A stretch of DNA of 64,000 bases from the NCBI GenBank assembly GCA_905181595.1, contig CAJIYI010000001.1, forward strand, positions 587,938 to 651,937. Reading direction: 5' to 3'. The stretch is from an uncultured SAR86 cluster bacterium. Lineage in GTDB: Bacteria > Pseudomonadota > Gammaproteobacteria > Magnimaribacterales > D2472. A program made the position numbers and the translations under genes. Of this stretch, positions 17,658-27,289 are shown piece after piece (position 1 is the first letter of the stretch; every line of letters begins with the position of its first letter). The notes beneath the pieces were generated by a model. That model made no database searches. It saw only the letters and a list, made by a program, of their open reading frames with translations, and was not told the origin of the DNA.

Positions 17658-18855
17658 ATGAATAAAAAAATAGTCTTAGCATTTTCAGGTGGCCTCGATA
17701 CTAGCTTTTGTATTCCATATCTGCTGGAGCAGAACTATGAAGTTCATACACTCTTTGTAAATACAGGTGGAATATCAGCAAAAGAGGAGAGAGCCATCAC
17801 AAAAAGAGCGATGGAGCTTGGTGCAAAAAAACATCTAAATATTAATGTAGAAAAAAGTCTATGGTCTGAGGTCCTTAACACCATTGATCTATTCAGGTGC
17901 TTTGTATCAAAATAAGTATCCTGTTCTTTGTTCTGATAGATATTTGATCGTAAAAGAGTCGATTAAACTATGTCAAAAACTTAAAACAAAAAATATAGCT
18001 CACGGTTGCACTGGCATGGGCAATGATCAGGTGAGATTTGACCTTTCAATTAGGGCTCATGGCAGTTTTAATATTATTACCCCTATTCGTGAAATTCAAA
18101 ACATTACAAAAAATGTTCGATCCTACGAAGAAGACTATTTAAAAGCTAAGGGTTTTAAGGTTCCATCACTGCACAAAAAATATAGTGTTAATGAAAACCT
18201 TATGGGAGCAACCATCTCTGGTTCTGAGATTGATGTTTGGGATGAGCCATCAAAGGAGAGCTTTGTTTTATGCAAGCAACCCCATCAATATCCAAAAAAA
18301 CCTAAGTCAATGAAGATTAAGTTCTCTAAAGGAAGAGTTGTTTCCTTAAACGGCAAGAAAATATATGGCCCTGATCTTTTGCGTGATCTAAATAATATTG
18401 GCGGGTCATTTGGAATAGGTCGTTCAGTCTTTGCAAGTGACACCATTATTGGCTTGAAGGGAAGATTTGTTTTTGAGGCTCCTGGCATATCAATCTTAAT
18501 GTCTGCACACAGAGCTTTAGAAGAATCTGTTTTAACGGACAAACAAAATACTTTTAAAAGAGCTGTTGGGCAAGAATGGGTTAATCTTGTTTATCGTGGA
18601 TTTTTCTTTGAGCCCTTGAGAGAAAATCTAGAATCATTCTTAGTGGACTCTCAAAAAAATGTTACAGGCGAAGTTTTAATCAATCTAAGCCCAGGCAAAG
18701 TTGAAGCATTGGCAGTGCAATCCAAAAATATTTTAAAAAGCCAAGAGGGAGCTTATGCACAGTCAGCAACTTGGAGCGAAGCAGAGTCCAAGGGTTTTAT
18801 TAAGCTGATAGGGCAAAGTACTTCTACTTGGTCATCCATCCATTACAAAAAATGA
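17658..18855 (+). CDS. argG: Argininosuccinate synthase (frameshifted near 17885)
   Basis: The N-terminal ATP pyrophosphatase loop is LAFSGGLDTSF (residues 7-17). The frame is lost near 17885, and the family stretch IYSGALYQNKYPVLCSDRYLI resumes in another frame. Further on come HGCTGMGNDQVRFDLSI and the SGSEIDVW/DEPS region, with a C-terminal GRFVFEAPGI. One base removed restores about 398 residues. It joins citrulline and aspartate in the penultimate step of arginine synthesis. An essential biosynthetic gene in an otherwise intact operon is unlikely to be a pseudogene, so a sequencing error is probable. Confidence 0.9.
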
Positions 18856-19919
18856 ATACTGATCTAGAGCTATGCTTAAAACATCTTCAAGCTCTAGTTA
18901 GTTTCGATACTTCCAATCCTCCTAAAAAGATTCAATCTTCTGGCTTATTAGACTATTTGAATTCATTAAGTTATTTAAATCCTCAGGTTACTGATTTGGG
19001 AGATGGTTCGTTCAATATAATGCTTATCAAAGGTGACCCTAAGTACATATTTAATGTTCACTTAGATACGGTGCCACCAGGAGAGGGTTGGAACACAGAT
19101 CCTCATGCTCTGTCTATTACTGATGAAAAAGCTATTGGCCTTGGGGCGTGTGACATCAAAGGCGCAGCAGCTTGCTTGTTGACACTGATCGAGCTTGGCC
19201 TTGATGATTACGCAGTTTTATTTTCAACGGATGAAGAGGCAGGTCAAAGCACTTGCATTAAAGAATTCATTAAAACGAAACCCAAATTTAAGGGAGTCAT
19301 AGTTTCAGAGCCAACCAATAACTTAGGCGTTACATGTCACCGCGGAATTTACACCGGAACCCAGGAATTTTATGGCATTGCTGGGCATAGCTCAGACCAA
19401 AGAGCCATGGAAGATAATGCAATTCATAAACTTACCAATTGGTGCCATCATGCGTTGAATGCAGCACGTTCATTTGATAATGAAGCCATAGGACCTTTGA
19501 AAGGGCTGGCTTTTAATTTAGGTCTGATTGCGGGGGGCATTAAACCCAATATCATCGCTGATTCTGCAAGCATTAAATTTGGTTTTAGACCTCTGCCAGG
19601 ACAAAATATTGATTTAATTTTAAGTTCATTGCAAACAGAATCAAACTTGAATGAATCTTCTTTTACCCCAGGTTTTATTGCGCCTGCTTTGCCAGCAAAC
19701 GGGGATCTCAAGCCCTCAGAACTTATGTTGCAAGATCTCAACTTGCCGCCATCAGAGCCAGTAAATTTCTGGACGGAAGCATCTTTATTCAGTGAGGCTG
19801 GATTACCTGCCATCGTTTTTGGTCCCGGAGATATTTCTAATGCGCATCAACCCAATGAATACGTTGAGCTAAGTCAGCTATCCCAAGCATTAGATATTTA
19901 CCGAGAAATAGTGAAATGA
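18852..19919 (+). CDS. argE: Acetylornithine/acetylcitrulline deacetylase, M20 family
   Basis: 355 residues from the ATG at 18852, which overlaps the argG stop by four bases (ATGA); an upstream in-frame start at 18828 would lie inside argG. Dinuclear metal motifs are NVHLDTVPPG (about 75), GACDIKGAAACLL (about 103), and STDEEAGQ with the catalytic Glu (about 128). Because the operon uses an acetylornithine carbamoyltransferase, its true substrate is probably N-acetylcitrulline, as in Xanthomonas. This is an inference from the pathway. Confidence 0.88.
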   Translation: MNTDLELCLKHLQALVSFDTSNPPKKIQSSGLLDYLNSLSYLNPQVTDLGDGSFNIMLIKGDPKYIFNVHLDTVPPGEGWNTDPHALSITDEKAIGLGACDIKGAAACLLTLIELGLDDYAVLFSTDEEAGQSTCIKEFIKTKPKFKGVIVSEPTNNLGVTCHRGIYTGTQEFYGIAGHSSDQRAMEDNAIHKLTNWCHHALNAARSFDNEAIGPLKGLAFNLGLIAGGIKPNIIADSASIKFGFRPLPGQNIDLILSSLQTESNLNESSFTPGFIAPALPANGDLKPSELMLQDLNLPPSEPVNFWTEASLFSEAGLPAIVFGPGDISNAHQPNEYVELSQLSQALDIYREIVK

Positions 19920-21226
19920 ATTCACAATCCCCACTCTTTATTAAGGACACAATTCTAAAGTTGTTAGGTGCGATTGGCTCCGAGAAAGAAATTAAGAAAT
20001 ACATTGAAAAATATTCTTCACCTGAGCAGAGGTTTGCAATTATTAAGGTTGGCGGCTCTGTCATTCAAAATGATCTTGATAATTTAGTTACATCTTTAGT
20101 TTTTCTGGATCAGGTAGGATTAAAGCCAGTGATCTTGCATGGAGCAGGCCCCATGCTTTCTGCTGAATTAGATAATCTGGGTCTTGATTTCTCATTTATT
20201 GATGGTCAACGCGTTACATCTCCTCAGGTTCGTGATGTTGCCCAACGCATTTTTAAACAAACCAATCATCAAATTGTTGAAGCTCTTGAGCTACTAGGTG
20301 CCAATGCCGTAGGGCTAACATCAGATATCTTTGAATGCAAAATAGGTAAACCTGAGTTGGGATTGGTGGGAGAGATTGCCCAGGTAAATTTAGAGTCAAT
20401 TAATCATGCTTTGGAGGCTGGAGCAATACCTGTGATAGCCCCTATTGGAGCTGATGATACCGAGATATTAAATATCAACGCTGATATAGCTTCAGTGGAG
20501 TTAGTGAAGGCAATGAATCCTTACAAGGTGATATTTTTATCTGAAATAGGGGGCATCTTCAATCAATCAAATAAGCTTATAGAAACCATTAACTTAGTGC
20601 TTGAGTATGATGATTTGATGCAACAAGATTGGTTGCACTCGGGCATGAAATTAAAATTAGAGCAGGTTAAAACAGTGCTGGATCATTTGCCAAAAACTTC
20701 TTCAGTTTCTATTACACAGCCAATTAATTTACCAAAAGAATTATTTACAGACTCAGGCTCTGGAACACTGGTAAAGCATGGTTTTAAGGTGGATGAGTTC
20801 AAGCAACCGGATCATCAAACTCAAGCTCACTTTAAAGCTATTATTGAATCTTCTTTTGATGGCAAGCTTGTTGATAATTTTTTTGATAAATCCGATGACT
20901 TACAAATTTTTATGACTGCTTGTAAAAGGGCAACCATAGCTATCTCTAATGAATTTAATATTCCTTACATGGATAAGTTCGGAGTGATTCCTGAAGCAAA
21001 AGGAGAGGGCTTGGGTGCAGGCATATGGCATGAGATGCGCAAGACATATCCTCAAGTTTTTTGGCGCTCAAGGTCAAGCAACCCAATCAATAAGTTCTAT
21101 TCTTCAATCTGCGAAGGCTGTCAAAAAAATTCAGATTGGCATGTATTTTGGATTGGTATTTCCGACTACACATTGCTTAAAGATTGCATTGAATATGCTT
21201 TGAATAAACCGAAGAGTGTTATTTAA
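19916..21226 (+). CDS. argB: Bifunctional N-acetylglutamate kinase/synthase (NAGS/K)
   Basis: 436 residues in two domains. Residues 1-285 are an amino-acid kinase fold with AIIKVGGSVI (about 41), VILHGAGPMLSAEL (about 72) and LNINADIASVEL. Residues about 290-436 are a GNAT-like (DUF619) acetyltransferase domain with IPYMDKFGVIPEAKGEGLGAGIW. This fused layout is the vertebrate-like NAGS/K found in Xanthomonas and relatives, which performs the first two steps of arginine synthesis in one protein and is usually inhibited by arginine. It overlaps argE by four bases. Confidence 0.9.
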   Translation: MNSQSPLFIKDTILKLLGAIGSEKEIKKYIEKYSSPEQRFAIIKVGGSVIQNDLDNLVTSLVFLDQVGLKPVILHGAGPMLSAELDNLGLDFSFIDGQRVTSPQVRDVAQRIFKQTNHQIVEALELLGANAVGLTSDIFECKIGKPELGLVGEIAQVNLESINHALEAGAIPVIAPIGADDTEILNINADIASVELVKAMNPYKVIFLSEIGGIFNQSNKLIETINLVLEYDDLMQQDWLHSGMKLKLEQVKTVLDHLPKTSSVSITQPINLPKELFTDSGSGTLVKHGFKVDEFKQPDHQTQAHFKAIIESSFDGKLVDNFFDKSDDLQIFMTACKRATIAISNEFNIPYMDKFGVIPEAKGEGLGAGIWHEMRKTYPQVFWRSRSSNPINKFYSSICEGCQKNSDWHVFWIGISDYTLLKDCIEYALNKPKSVI

Positions 21227-22162
21227 ATGGATGTTAAAAAAATTGGATTATTAGGCGGCAGAGGTTATGTAGGCCAAGAAATATTTGAGCTTGTAAATAA
21301 TCATCCTAAGCTCTCTATCACATCTGTCTATTCCTCATCTCAAGCAGGTCTTTCAGTGCCAGGTTCCGCTAAAGACAATTCGCTAAGCTACCTATCAATG
21401 GATTTAGCCAATTTGGAGTTAGGCAATGAAGATGCCTATGTGCTGGCACTTCCTAACGACCAATCGAAAGGTTACGTGGATAAAATTCTAGAGCATAATC
21501 CAAAGGCTATTTTGCTAGATATAAGCTCTGACCATCGATTCAATGCTTCCTGGGAATACCGGCTTCCAGAGCTCTCAGAGCCCGTCTCTGCAACTAAAAT
21601 AAGTAATCCAGGATGTTATGCCACTGCCATGCAGCTTATGCTGGCTCCTCTTATAGATAAAATTAGCGGTCCTGTTAATTTTTTTGGTATTTCTGGCTAT
21701 AGCGGGGCAGGAGCATCACCAAATCCTCGAAACGATAAAGAGCTGCTTTCTAATAACATATTGGCCTACTCCATGATTAACCACCTGCATGAGCAAGAGG
21801 TTAAGCACCAAATGTACAAGGAGATTTTTTTCACACCACACGTTGCTGAATTTTTTAGAGGCATTCATATGACAGGCAATATTATTTTGACAGATTCAAT
21901 GTCGGCAGATGATGCTGAGAGAGTTTTTCAAGACTTTTATGCTGATAGCTCGTTGATAAAAGTGCAACATCCTGCTCCAAATCTCCAGCAGGTAAGAGGG
22001 ACTTCTTTTGCAGTGATGGGTGGTTTTGAAGCAGACATAAACTCTAAAAGACTGACTTTTTGTTGCACTATTGATAACCTGCTAAAAGGCGCTGCAACCC
22101 AAGCAGTGCAAAATCTTAATAGTGCGTTTGGCTGGGATGATAATTTAGGGATTATTGAATAA
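21227..22162 (+). CDS. argC: N-acetyl-gamma-glutamyl-phosphate reductase
   Basis: 311 residues. The NADP-binding GLLGGRGYVGQE lies at residues 7-18 and the active-site SNPGCYATAMQL has Cys at about 131. The conserved SGYSGAGASPN and FTPHVAEFFRGIHMT stretches follow. It abuts the NAGS/K stop codon, and its own stop overlaps the argH start by one base. It converts acetylglutamyl phosphate to the semialdehyde. An acetylornithine aminotransferase (argD) is not in this operon and must be elsewhere. Confidence 0.93.
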   Translation: MDVKKIGLLGGRGYVGQEIFELVNNHPKLSITSVYSSSQAGLSVPGSAKDNSLSYLSMDLANLELGNEDAYVLALPNDQSKGYVDKILEHNPKAILLDISSDHRFNASWEYRLPELSEPVSATKISNPGCYATAMQLMLAPLIDKISGPVNFFGISGYSGAGASPNPRNDKELLSNNILAYSMINHLHEQEVKHQMYKEIFFTPHVAEFFRGIHMTGNIILTDSMSADDAERVFQDFYADSSLIKVQHPAPNLQQVRGTSFAVMGGFEADINSKRLTFCCTIDNLLKGAATQAVQNLNSAFGWDDNLGIIE

Positions 22163-23449
22163 TGAAAATTTGGAATAAAAATATTAAAACCTCTAACTCG
22201 TCGATTGATGCTTTCTTATCTGGCGAAGATATTGTGTTAGATCAAGAGCTATTTCTTTATGACATTGAAGCCTCTATTGCGCATGCAGAAGAGCTTAAAG
22301 CGATTAATATTTTGAATGCCTCCGAGCTTAAAAAAATGGTTTCTGCGCTAAATAAACTTGCGAAATTATTTTCAATCAATAAATTTAAACTTGACCAAAA
22401 AATATGAAGATTGCCATTCAGCAATAGAAGATTTTCTCATTAAAGAGTTAGGTGACTTGGGAAAAAAAATTCACACCGGCAGAAGCCGAAATGATCAAGT
22501 CTTAGTTGCCATGCGACTTTATGCCAGAGATCATCTTCAGGACATTCAAGCATTAAACCTAAAAATTGCTCAAGCCTTTTTAGATAAAGCATCCAAGCAT
22601 TCAACGGACATCATGCCTGGTTATACTCACATGCAAAGAGCCATGCCATCTACATGGGGTCTATGGTTTGGAGCTTTTGCAGAGTCTTTTATAGATAACG
22701 CAGAATTACTAGAAAACACTCAATCTTGGATGAATGTTAATCCTCTGGGCACAGCAGCTGGTTATGGAGTCAATCTCCCCATGAGAAGAGATCTCAGCAC
22801 AAAAAAATTAGAATTTAAAAGAAAGCAACTCAATAGCCTCTATGTACAAAATAGTAGAGGAAAGTTTGAATTAGAACTTTTGGGTTCTCTGAAACAACCT
22901 ATGCTGGATGTCCGTAAATTCTCTTGGGACATAAGCTTATTTGTCACTCAGGAATTTAACCTTTTAAGTTTAGATTCTAAATACTCAACTGGCTCATCCA
23001 TCATGCCAAATAAATCCAACCCCGATGTAATTGAAGTTATGCGAGCTAATTACTCTATTTTAGCTGGACATTATTCTGAGTTAGAGAATTTAATTTCACT
23101 TCCAAGTGGCTATCACCGCGATCTGCAATTGACCAAAAGATCGCTTATTCATTCATTGCATGCAGTGTCTGGATCCTTGTCGTTATTACCTGACCTGATT
23201 AAATCAATCAAGATCAACAAAGCCAGGTCCCTAGATTTTGTTGATGATGATATGAAGATGACCGACCAGGCCTATGACTTAGTTCAGTCTGGCATGCCCT
23301 TTAGGGATGCATATATGATGGTGAAAGATAATCTGAACGTGGATACAAAAGCACCTCCTAAATCCGCTAAACGATTTTCTTCCGGCTCTCCGATGAATTT
23401 AGAGCTTCATGTATTAAGCTCAAGACTTAAAAAATTATCTAAGAGATAG
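22162..23449 (+). CDS. argH: Argininosuccinate lyase (frameshifted near 22397)
   Basis: The frame starting at 22162 stops at 22407. The protein continues in another frame if one A is removed from the run of six at about 22396-22401, giving KLDQKYEDCHSAIEDFLI and a 428-residue enzyme. Family signatures are HTGRSRNDQV, the TSTWG-like PSTWGLWFGAFAES region, and GSSIMPNKSNPDVIE with the catalytic serine loop. It cleaves argininosuccinate to arginine and fumarate. It is the last gene of the operon. As with argG, a real inactivation is unlikely. Confidence 0.9.
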
Positions 23450-23494
23450 CTCTTTTTTGCTTTTCATTTTTTAATATGAGAGTATTAAATAAGA

Positions 23495-23623
23495 ATGAAT
23501 AAGGCTATTAGAATTCAAAAATCTGAAGCTGCTAGAAATAAGCGTCATACAAGACGCGATATTGCTAACCAAAAACTTCTTAATGAGTACGCAAAATTAA
23601 GAAAGTTAAAAAAAAGTAAGTAA
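23495..23623 (+). CDS. Very small basic protein, unknown
   Basis: A 42-residue frame with about one third Lys/Arg (MNKAIRIQKSEAARNKRHTR, and a helical Lys-rich tail). It is predicted helical throughout, reminiscent of small ribosome- or nucleic-acid-associated proteins, but I cannot name a family. It starts 45 bases after argH. No strong ribosome site is seen. Charge pattern and length make it more credible than a random frame. Confidence 0.4.
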   Translation: MNKAIRIQKSEAARNKRHTRRDIANQKLLNEYAKLRKLKKSK

Positions 23624-23723
23624 CTAAAAGCAGCTCCATAAATTTTCATGCATCTCTATTGCAAGGATACTTTTTAATATAAATACTCTTGCAAATTGAG
23701 TGTTCGAGTCATTTAATACTCTT

Positions 23724-24122
23724 ATGAGCGAAACTAAAAAATTTTTAGATAAATGGTATCAAGGCTATCGATCTGATGATCCGCAATTCTTAGAAGAGAT
23801 ACTAGATGAGTCTGTTGTTTTCTCTTCTCCAGTGGTCTTTAAGCCCATTGTGGGCAAGGAGATGACAAAACTCTATTTAATGGGTGCAGGCATTACTTTT
23901 AATATGGATAAGTTCTCTTATGTCCGAGAGGTCATTGATGGTCTAGATGTTATTTTAGAATTTGAGACTTTTATAGATGATATTTCAGTCAATGGCGTTG
24001 ATATGATCCGCTGGAATGCCGAGGGCAAAATTATTGATTTCAAAGTGATGGTCAGGCCTCTGCAGGCAATCCACAAGCTGCAGCAAAAAATGTCTGAGGC
24101 TTTAGATTCCTTTAAACCCTAG
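23724..24122 (+). CDS. NTF2/SnoaL-like fold protein
   Basis: 132 residues from the ATG at 23724; an in-frame GTG at 23700 would add eight residues of weak character. It begins SETKKFLDKWYQGYRSDDPQ, with the family features of a helical N-terminus, the LDESVVFSSPVVF strand, and EFETFIDDISVNGVDMIRWN with the conserved D-x-I-x-W-x-x-x-G-K-I core. NTF2-like proteins include ketosteroid isomerase-type enzymes and binding proteins; the ligand is unknown. No operon partner. Confidence 0.7.
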   Translation: MSETKKFLDKWYQGYRSDDPQFLEEILDESVVFSSPVVFKPIVGKEMTKLYLMGAGITFNMDKFSYVREVIDGLDVILEFETFIDDISVNGVDMIRWNAEGKIIDFKVMVRPLQAIHKLQQKMSEALDSFKP

Positions 24123-24166
24123 ATTTATTCATATCTAAATTCCTAGCTTCTGTTAGATATCTTACG

Positions 24167-24195
24167 CAAAAAAAAGGAGCTCATCTGAGCTCCTT
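24167..24195 (-). terminator. Bidirectional-style intrinsic terminator
   Basis: A perfect inverted repeat with 10-bp arms (AAGGAGCTCA, loop TC, and its complement) lies at 24174-24195. It is preceded by a run of A on the plus strand, which is the T run for the minus-strand TonB gene. Confidence 0.9.
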
Positions 24196-24216
24196 GAAGT
24201 ATCAAGTTAGTTAAAA

Positions 24217-26643
24217 CTAGAAACTGTAATTAAATGTTACCCCATATGTTTTTGGTGCATTTGGATATCCCTCAAAGGATGTTCTAAATGGATCACCAAC
24301 AGATGAAAAAGCTGTGTGGAGATACTTATCATCATTTATGTTGTTGCCGAAGAATATTATATCTAAATTACCCCTAGTTATTCCTGCACTAAAATTCAGA
24401 GTATCTTTTGTCTTTTCACAAGTTCCTGCTGCACACATAGCCACATTCTCTGAAGGAATAATTCTTATCAGTGTTGGTCCAGAATATAGATGATTGAATC
24501 TGACATAGCCTTCAGTGTTTCCTCGCATCCAATTCCAAGTTATTGAACTTGTAAGGGAATCATCGTGAACATTTTCAGGTTTAGTTCCACTCACGTCACC
24601 TGCAGCTGAGCCAGTAAAAGAGTCATATTTTGAGTCCATAATTAGCCCACCAAAAGTTATATCTATGTTTTCCACAGGAGAGAAAAGTAAGTCAAATTCA
24701 AAACCTTCTGACGATTGCATTCCTGCATTAGCTAATATGAAACCTGAGCTAACAAATGTATTAGACTGAAAGTCTTTAATCTCCTGGCTAAATGCTGTGA
24801 GGTTGAAATATCCTGTTGTCAATCTCATTTTTAGACCAAGCTCAAGAACCTCTGCTTCTTCTGGAGATGCATACCTTTGGCCTATAGCAGTATTTTCTGC
24901 AACTGGAGTACCAGCTGCCGCTAATGCTGCTCTTTCAGCCAGATTTGGTAATGAGTTTGTTGATAAGTTCCATGCAGAAGATTTAAATCCAGTTGAAACT
25001 CCTCCATAAAAATTCACATCGTCATTGAGCATGTATGTCAGTTTTGCTGTGTAATCAATGTTGTCATCGGATGATTGACCACTTTCGCCAGCGTTTGGGA
25101 ACTGCTGCATTTCAGGAATGAACTGAAGAGCTTGAAACCCAAGTAATGCATTTGTCGCCGGATTTGCAGCTAATGCTGCTGCAGTAGCAGGATCAAAACC
25201 AGCTCCTATAAAAGCTGCAGTCCCAATACCTACAAAACCAAGTTGAGAAAAAACATCAGTGTTGACATCTATGCCTGTTGCCGCTTTTTCATCTTCAATG
25301 TAACTTGCACCAAGGATAGCGCCTAACTTATCAGTTAGACTTATGTCTACTTGCCCAAACAAAGTTGTTGTTTCGGTCTCTTGTGTAAAGTAACCGACGC
25401 TTCCTGTACCTTCCTGGAAAAATATTGATGCAGGCACGCCTAAAAGACCTGCAACAGTAGGAAGAGCTCCGCCTGATGCAACATTTGCAAATGTATTAAA
25501 TGTTGGTCCCCAAATAACACTGCTATCATTTTTCAGGTCTTCTTCATAAAAGTATGCTCCTACCAACCAATTGACCTTTGCATTACCGTTGGATGCAAGT
25601 CTAAATTCTTGAGATTTTGACGATAAATTCACATTTGTTGTATTGGGGTTAAGTATCCTAGAGCTATCAAAATCAATATCTTGACTCTCAAGGCTATCTG
25701 AATCTCTTGATGAGGTAATACTTGTAAATGTCATGTTGTCCATCTCTTTTACAATGTTTACTGAGATTCCAGAATTTTCACCTTTTGCAAAAGAGTCAAA
25801 ATTGAAGTGCACCTCATCAGTGAATGGATTATTTGGAGCAGCTTGAGCGCCAAGAGCATAAGCAACTCCTTTCGCAGGACCCGCAGAAACATTACCTACT
25901 TGGCAACAAAACTCGTCGTATTCATCGTAATCAGCTGTGATCCTAATTTCTAAATCGTCTGCAGGTTCGATCAATAAATCTGCTCTTAAAGAATATCGAT
26001 CTCTGTTGTTGGTATCATTGCCTGTCACTGTATTTTTAGCATGACCATCAGCTTGGTTAGTATTAGCATTTAAACTAAAAGCCATAGATTCACTTAGTGG
26101 CGCAGTATAATAAGCTTTTACTATTTTTGAATTGTAATTACCGAATGATGTTGAAATCTTTCCGAATTTTTCAAAAGAAGGTTTTTTTGTAATAATGCTA
26201 ATCACACCGGCAGTTGCATTTTTACCAAACAAAGTACTTTGCGGCCCACGAAGAACCTCAACTCTTTCAACCATAGGCAAGTCGCTTATTCGACTCTGCA
26301 TTTTTGATCGATATACTCCGTCAACAAATAAAGCCACTGAAGGTTCAACACCGTTATTATTAGAGCCATTTCCGAAACCCCTTATAAAAAAGGCTGCATT
26401 TTTGGATGATTGATATTGTCTGGTATCTAAAGAGGGTACCACTTGCATTAGATCAAAGGCGTCAACGATGTTTGCCTTGCCTATTTCATCAGCACTGATT
26501 ACTGAAACAGCAACAGGAACCTCTTGTAAGGTTTTCTCTGACTTGGTAGCAGTTGTAATGATTTCTTCAATATCATTGTTTTGAGCAAAACTACTATTAG
26601 CAAGGATGCTCATCATACATAAACTTAAAAATTTGTTTTTCAT
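24217..26643 (-). CDS. TonB-dependent receptor (intact)
   Basis: 808 residues in one frame. The signal peptide ends near SSFA, followed by the TonB box IEEIITTATKSEKTLQEVPVA. The plug domain carries AFFIRGFGNGSNNN and the signature VERVEVLRGPQSTLFGKNA. The barrel ends with YGVTFNYSF, the terminal Phe needed for outer-membrane assembly. Its class resembles receptors annotated for iron chelates or unknown small molecules; nothing adjacent reveals the cargo. It is one of the few long genes in this part of the window with no frameshift. Confidence 0.92.
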   Translation of the reverse strand: MKNKFLSLCMMSILANSSFAQNNDIEEIITTATKSEKTLQEVPVAVSVISADEIGKANIVDAFDLMQVVPSLDTRQYQSSKNAAFFIRGFGNGSNNNGVEPSVALFVDGVYRSKMQSRISDLPMVERVEVLRGPQSTLFGKNATAGVISIITKKPSFEKFGKISTSFGNYNSKIVKAYYTAPLSESMAFSLNANTNQADGHAKNTVTGNDTNNRDRYSLRADLLIEPADDLEIRITADYDEYDEFCCQVGNVSAGPAKGVAYALGAQAAPNNPFTDEVHFNFDSFAKGENSGISVNIVKEMDNMTFTSITSSRDSDSLESQDIDFDSSRILNPNTTNVNLSSKSQEFRLASNGNAKVNWLVGAYFYEEDLKNDSSVIWGPTFNTFANVASGGALPTVAGLLGVPASIFFQEGTGSVGYFTQETETTTLFGQVDISLTDKLGAILGASYIEDEKAATGIDVNTDVFSQLGFVGIGTAAFIGAGFDPATAAALAANPATNALLGFQALQFIPEMQQFPNAGESGQSSDDNIDYTAKLTYMLNDDVNFYGGVSTGFKSSAWNLSTNSLPNLAERAALAAAGTPVAENTAIGQRYASPEEAEVLELGLKMRLTTGYFNLTAFSQEIKDFQSNTFVSSGFILANAGMQSSEGFEFDLLFSPVENIDITFGGLIMDSKYDSFTGSAAGDVSGTKPENVHDDSLTSSITWNWMRGNTEGYVRFNHLYSGPTLIRIIPSENVAMCAAGTCEKTKDTLNFSAGITRGNLDIIFFGNNINDDKYLHTAFSSVGDPFRTSFEGYPNAPKTYGVTFNYSF

Positions 26644-26933
26644 TATTTAATTTCCCTTTATTTAAAATGATAATTTAATTCAATATGACGACTTTATAGA
26701 AAAAATTAAAAATTAAAACTTTCATTTTGCTTATGAATATTAGCAATCCAACGTTATATTAATTGCTTATATATGCTTAATATATATGCTTAAATGGTGC
26801 TATATTTTGCAGAACTAAGATGCCTTAGGGAGAAGTTAATGATTACATTTACTTAGATCCATCTAAGCTACTTAAATCTAAGAATCAAACATGGAGATAC
26901 CCTTTTCGTAGCATCTGGTTAAAGCTTCAAAAC

Positions 26934-26963
26934 TTGTCAAAATGTTTGACCACTAGATATATA
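26934..26963 (+). promoter_or_regulatory. Promoter for the tRNA-Gly leader transcript
   Basis: TTGTCA (26934-26939), an 18-base spacer and TATATA (26958-26963) are followed by a G-rich start near 26970. This is the only good sigma70 promoter between the TonB gene and tRNA-Gly, and the tRNA begins about 210 bases downstream. Confidence 0.5.
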
Positions 26964-26965
26964 TA

Positions 26966-27179
26966 GGGGAGGGGCTATGGCGTTCCTGCCTACCGGGGTC
27001 AAGGAAAGAAGGGCATAAAGGAATAAGACTCTTTACCTCGTTGCGAAAATCAGTATCATAAGCAGTCTCTACTGACTAAGAATACCAGTGTTAGTAGATA
27101 GGTCGAAGTTACGGAGAAGTTACGGTGGCAAGTAACCAGAATTAATCCATAGCCAAGAATGCTGTATTAACAGTCATTA
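26966..27179 (+). ncRNA. Candidate structured leader or independent small RNA upstream of tRNA-Gly
   Basis: The gap 26644-27179 has no convincing gene. Its AT-rich left part carries short ATATATGCTTA repeats. From 26966 it turns G-rich (GGGGAGGGGC) and shows helices: CTACTGAC at 27069-27076 with GTTAGTAG at 27090-27097 (eight pairs, one G-U), and GTTAC/GTAAC near 27130. It does not match tmRNA, RNase P RNA or 6S RNA as I know them. It is either the processed 5' leader of the tRNA transcript or a small RNA of its own. Confidence 0.35.
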
Positions 27180-27255
27180 GCGGGAATAGCTCAGCTGGTA
27201 GAGCGCAACCTTGCCAAGGTTGAGGTCGCCAGTTCGAACCTGGTTTCCCGCTCCA
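27180..27255 (+). tRNA. tRNA-Gly (GCC)
   Basis: A 76-base cloverleaf with encoded CCA. The acceptor GCGGGAA pairs with TTCCCGC, the D arm is GCTC/GAGC, the anticodon stem CAACC/GGTTG carries loop TTGCCAA (anticodon GCC), and the T arm has TTCGAAC. All stems pair. Its 3' 34 bases are repeated exactly at 30437-30470. Confidence 0.98.
27222..27255 (+). repeat. Attachment-site repeat, copy within tRNA-Gly
   Basis: This is the 3' part of tRNA-Gly, from GAGGTC through the T arm and acceptor strand to CCA. It is identical base for base to 30437-30470; the flanking base differs on each side, so the repeat is exactly 34 bp. It is typical of a tyrosine-recombinase att core in a tRNA 3' end. Confidence 0.85.
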
Positions 27256-27289
27256 TTTTTTATAAGGTCTAAGCCCTATTATTTAATAT

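Noticed and set aside
19448-19813. A 121-codon minus-strand open frame
   Set aside because: It lies inside argE on the opposite strand with no recognisable features.
26966-27179. Region considered as tmRNA, RNase P RNA or 6S RNA
   Set aside because: None of the hallmark sequences of those RNAs could be found; left as an unnamed candidate.
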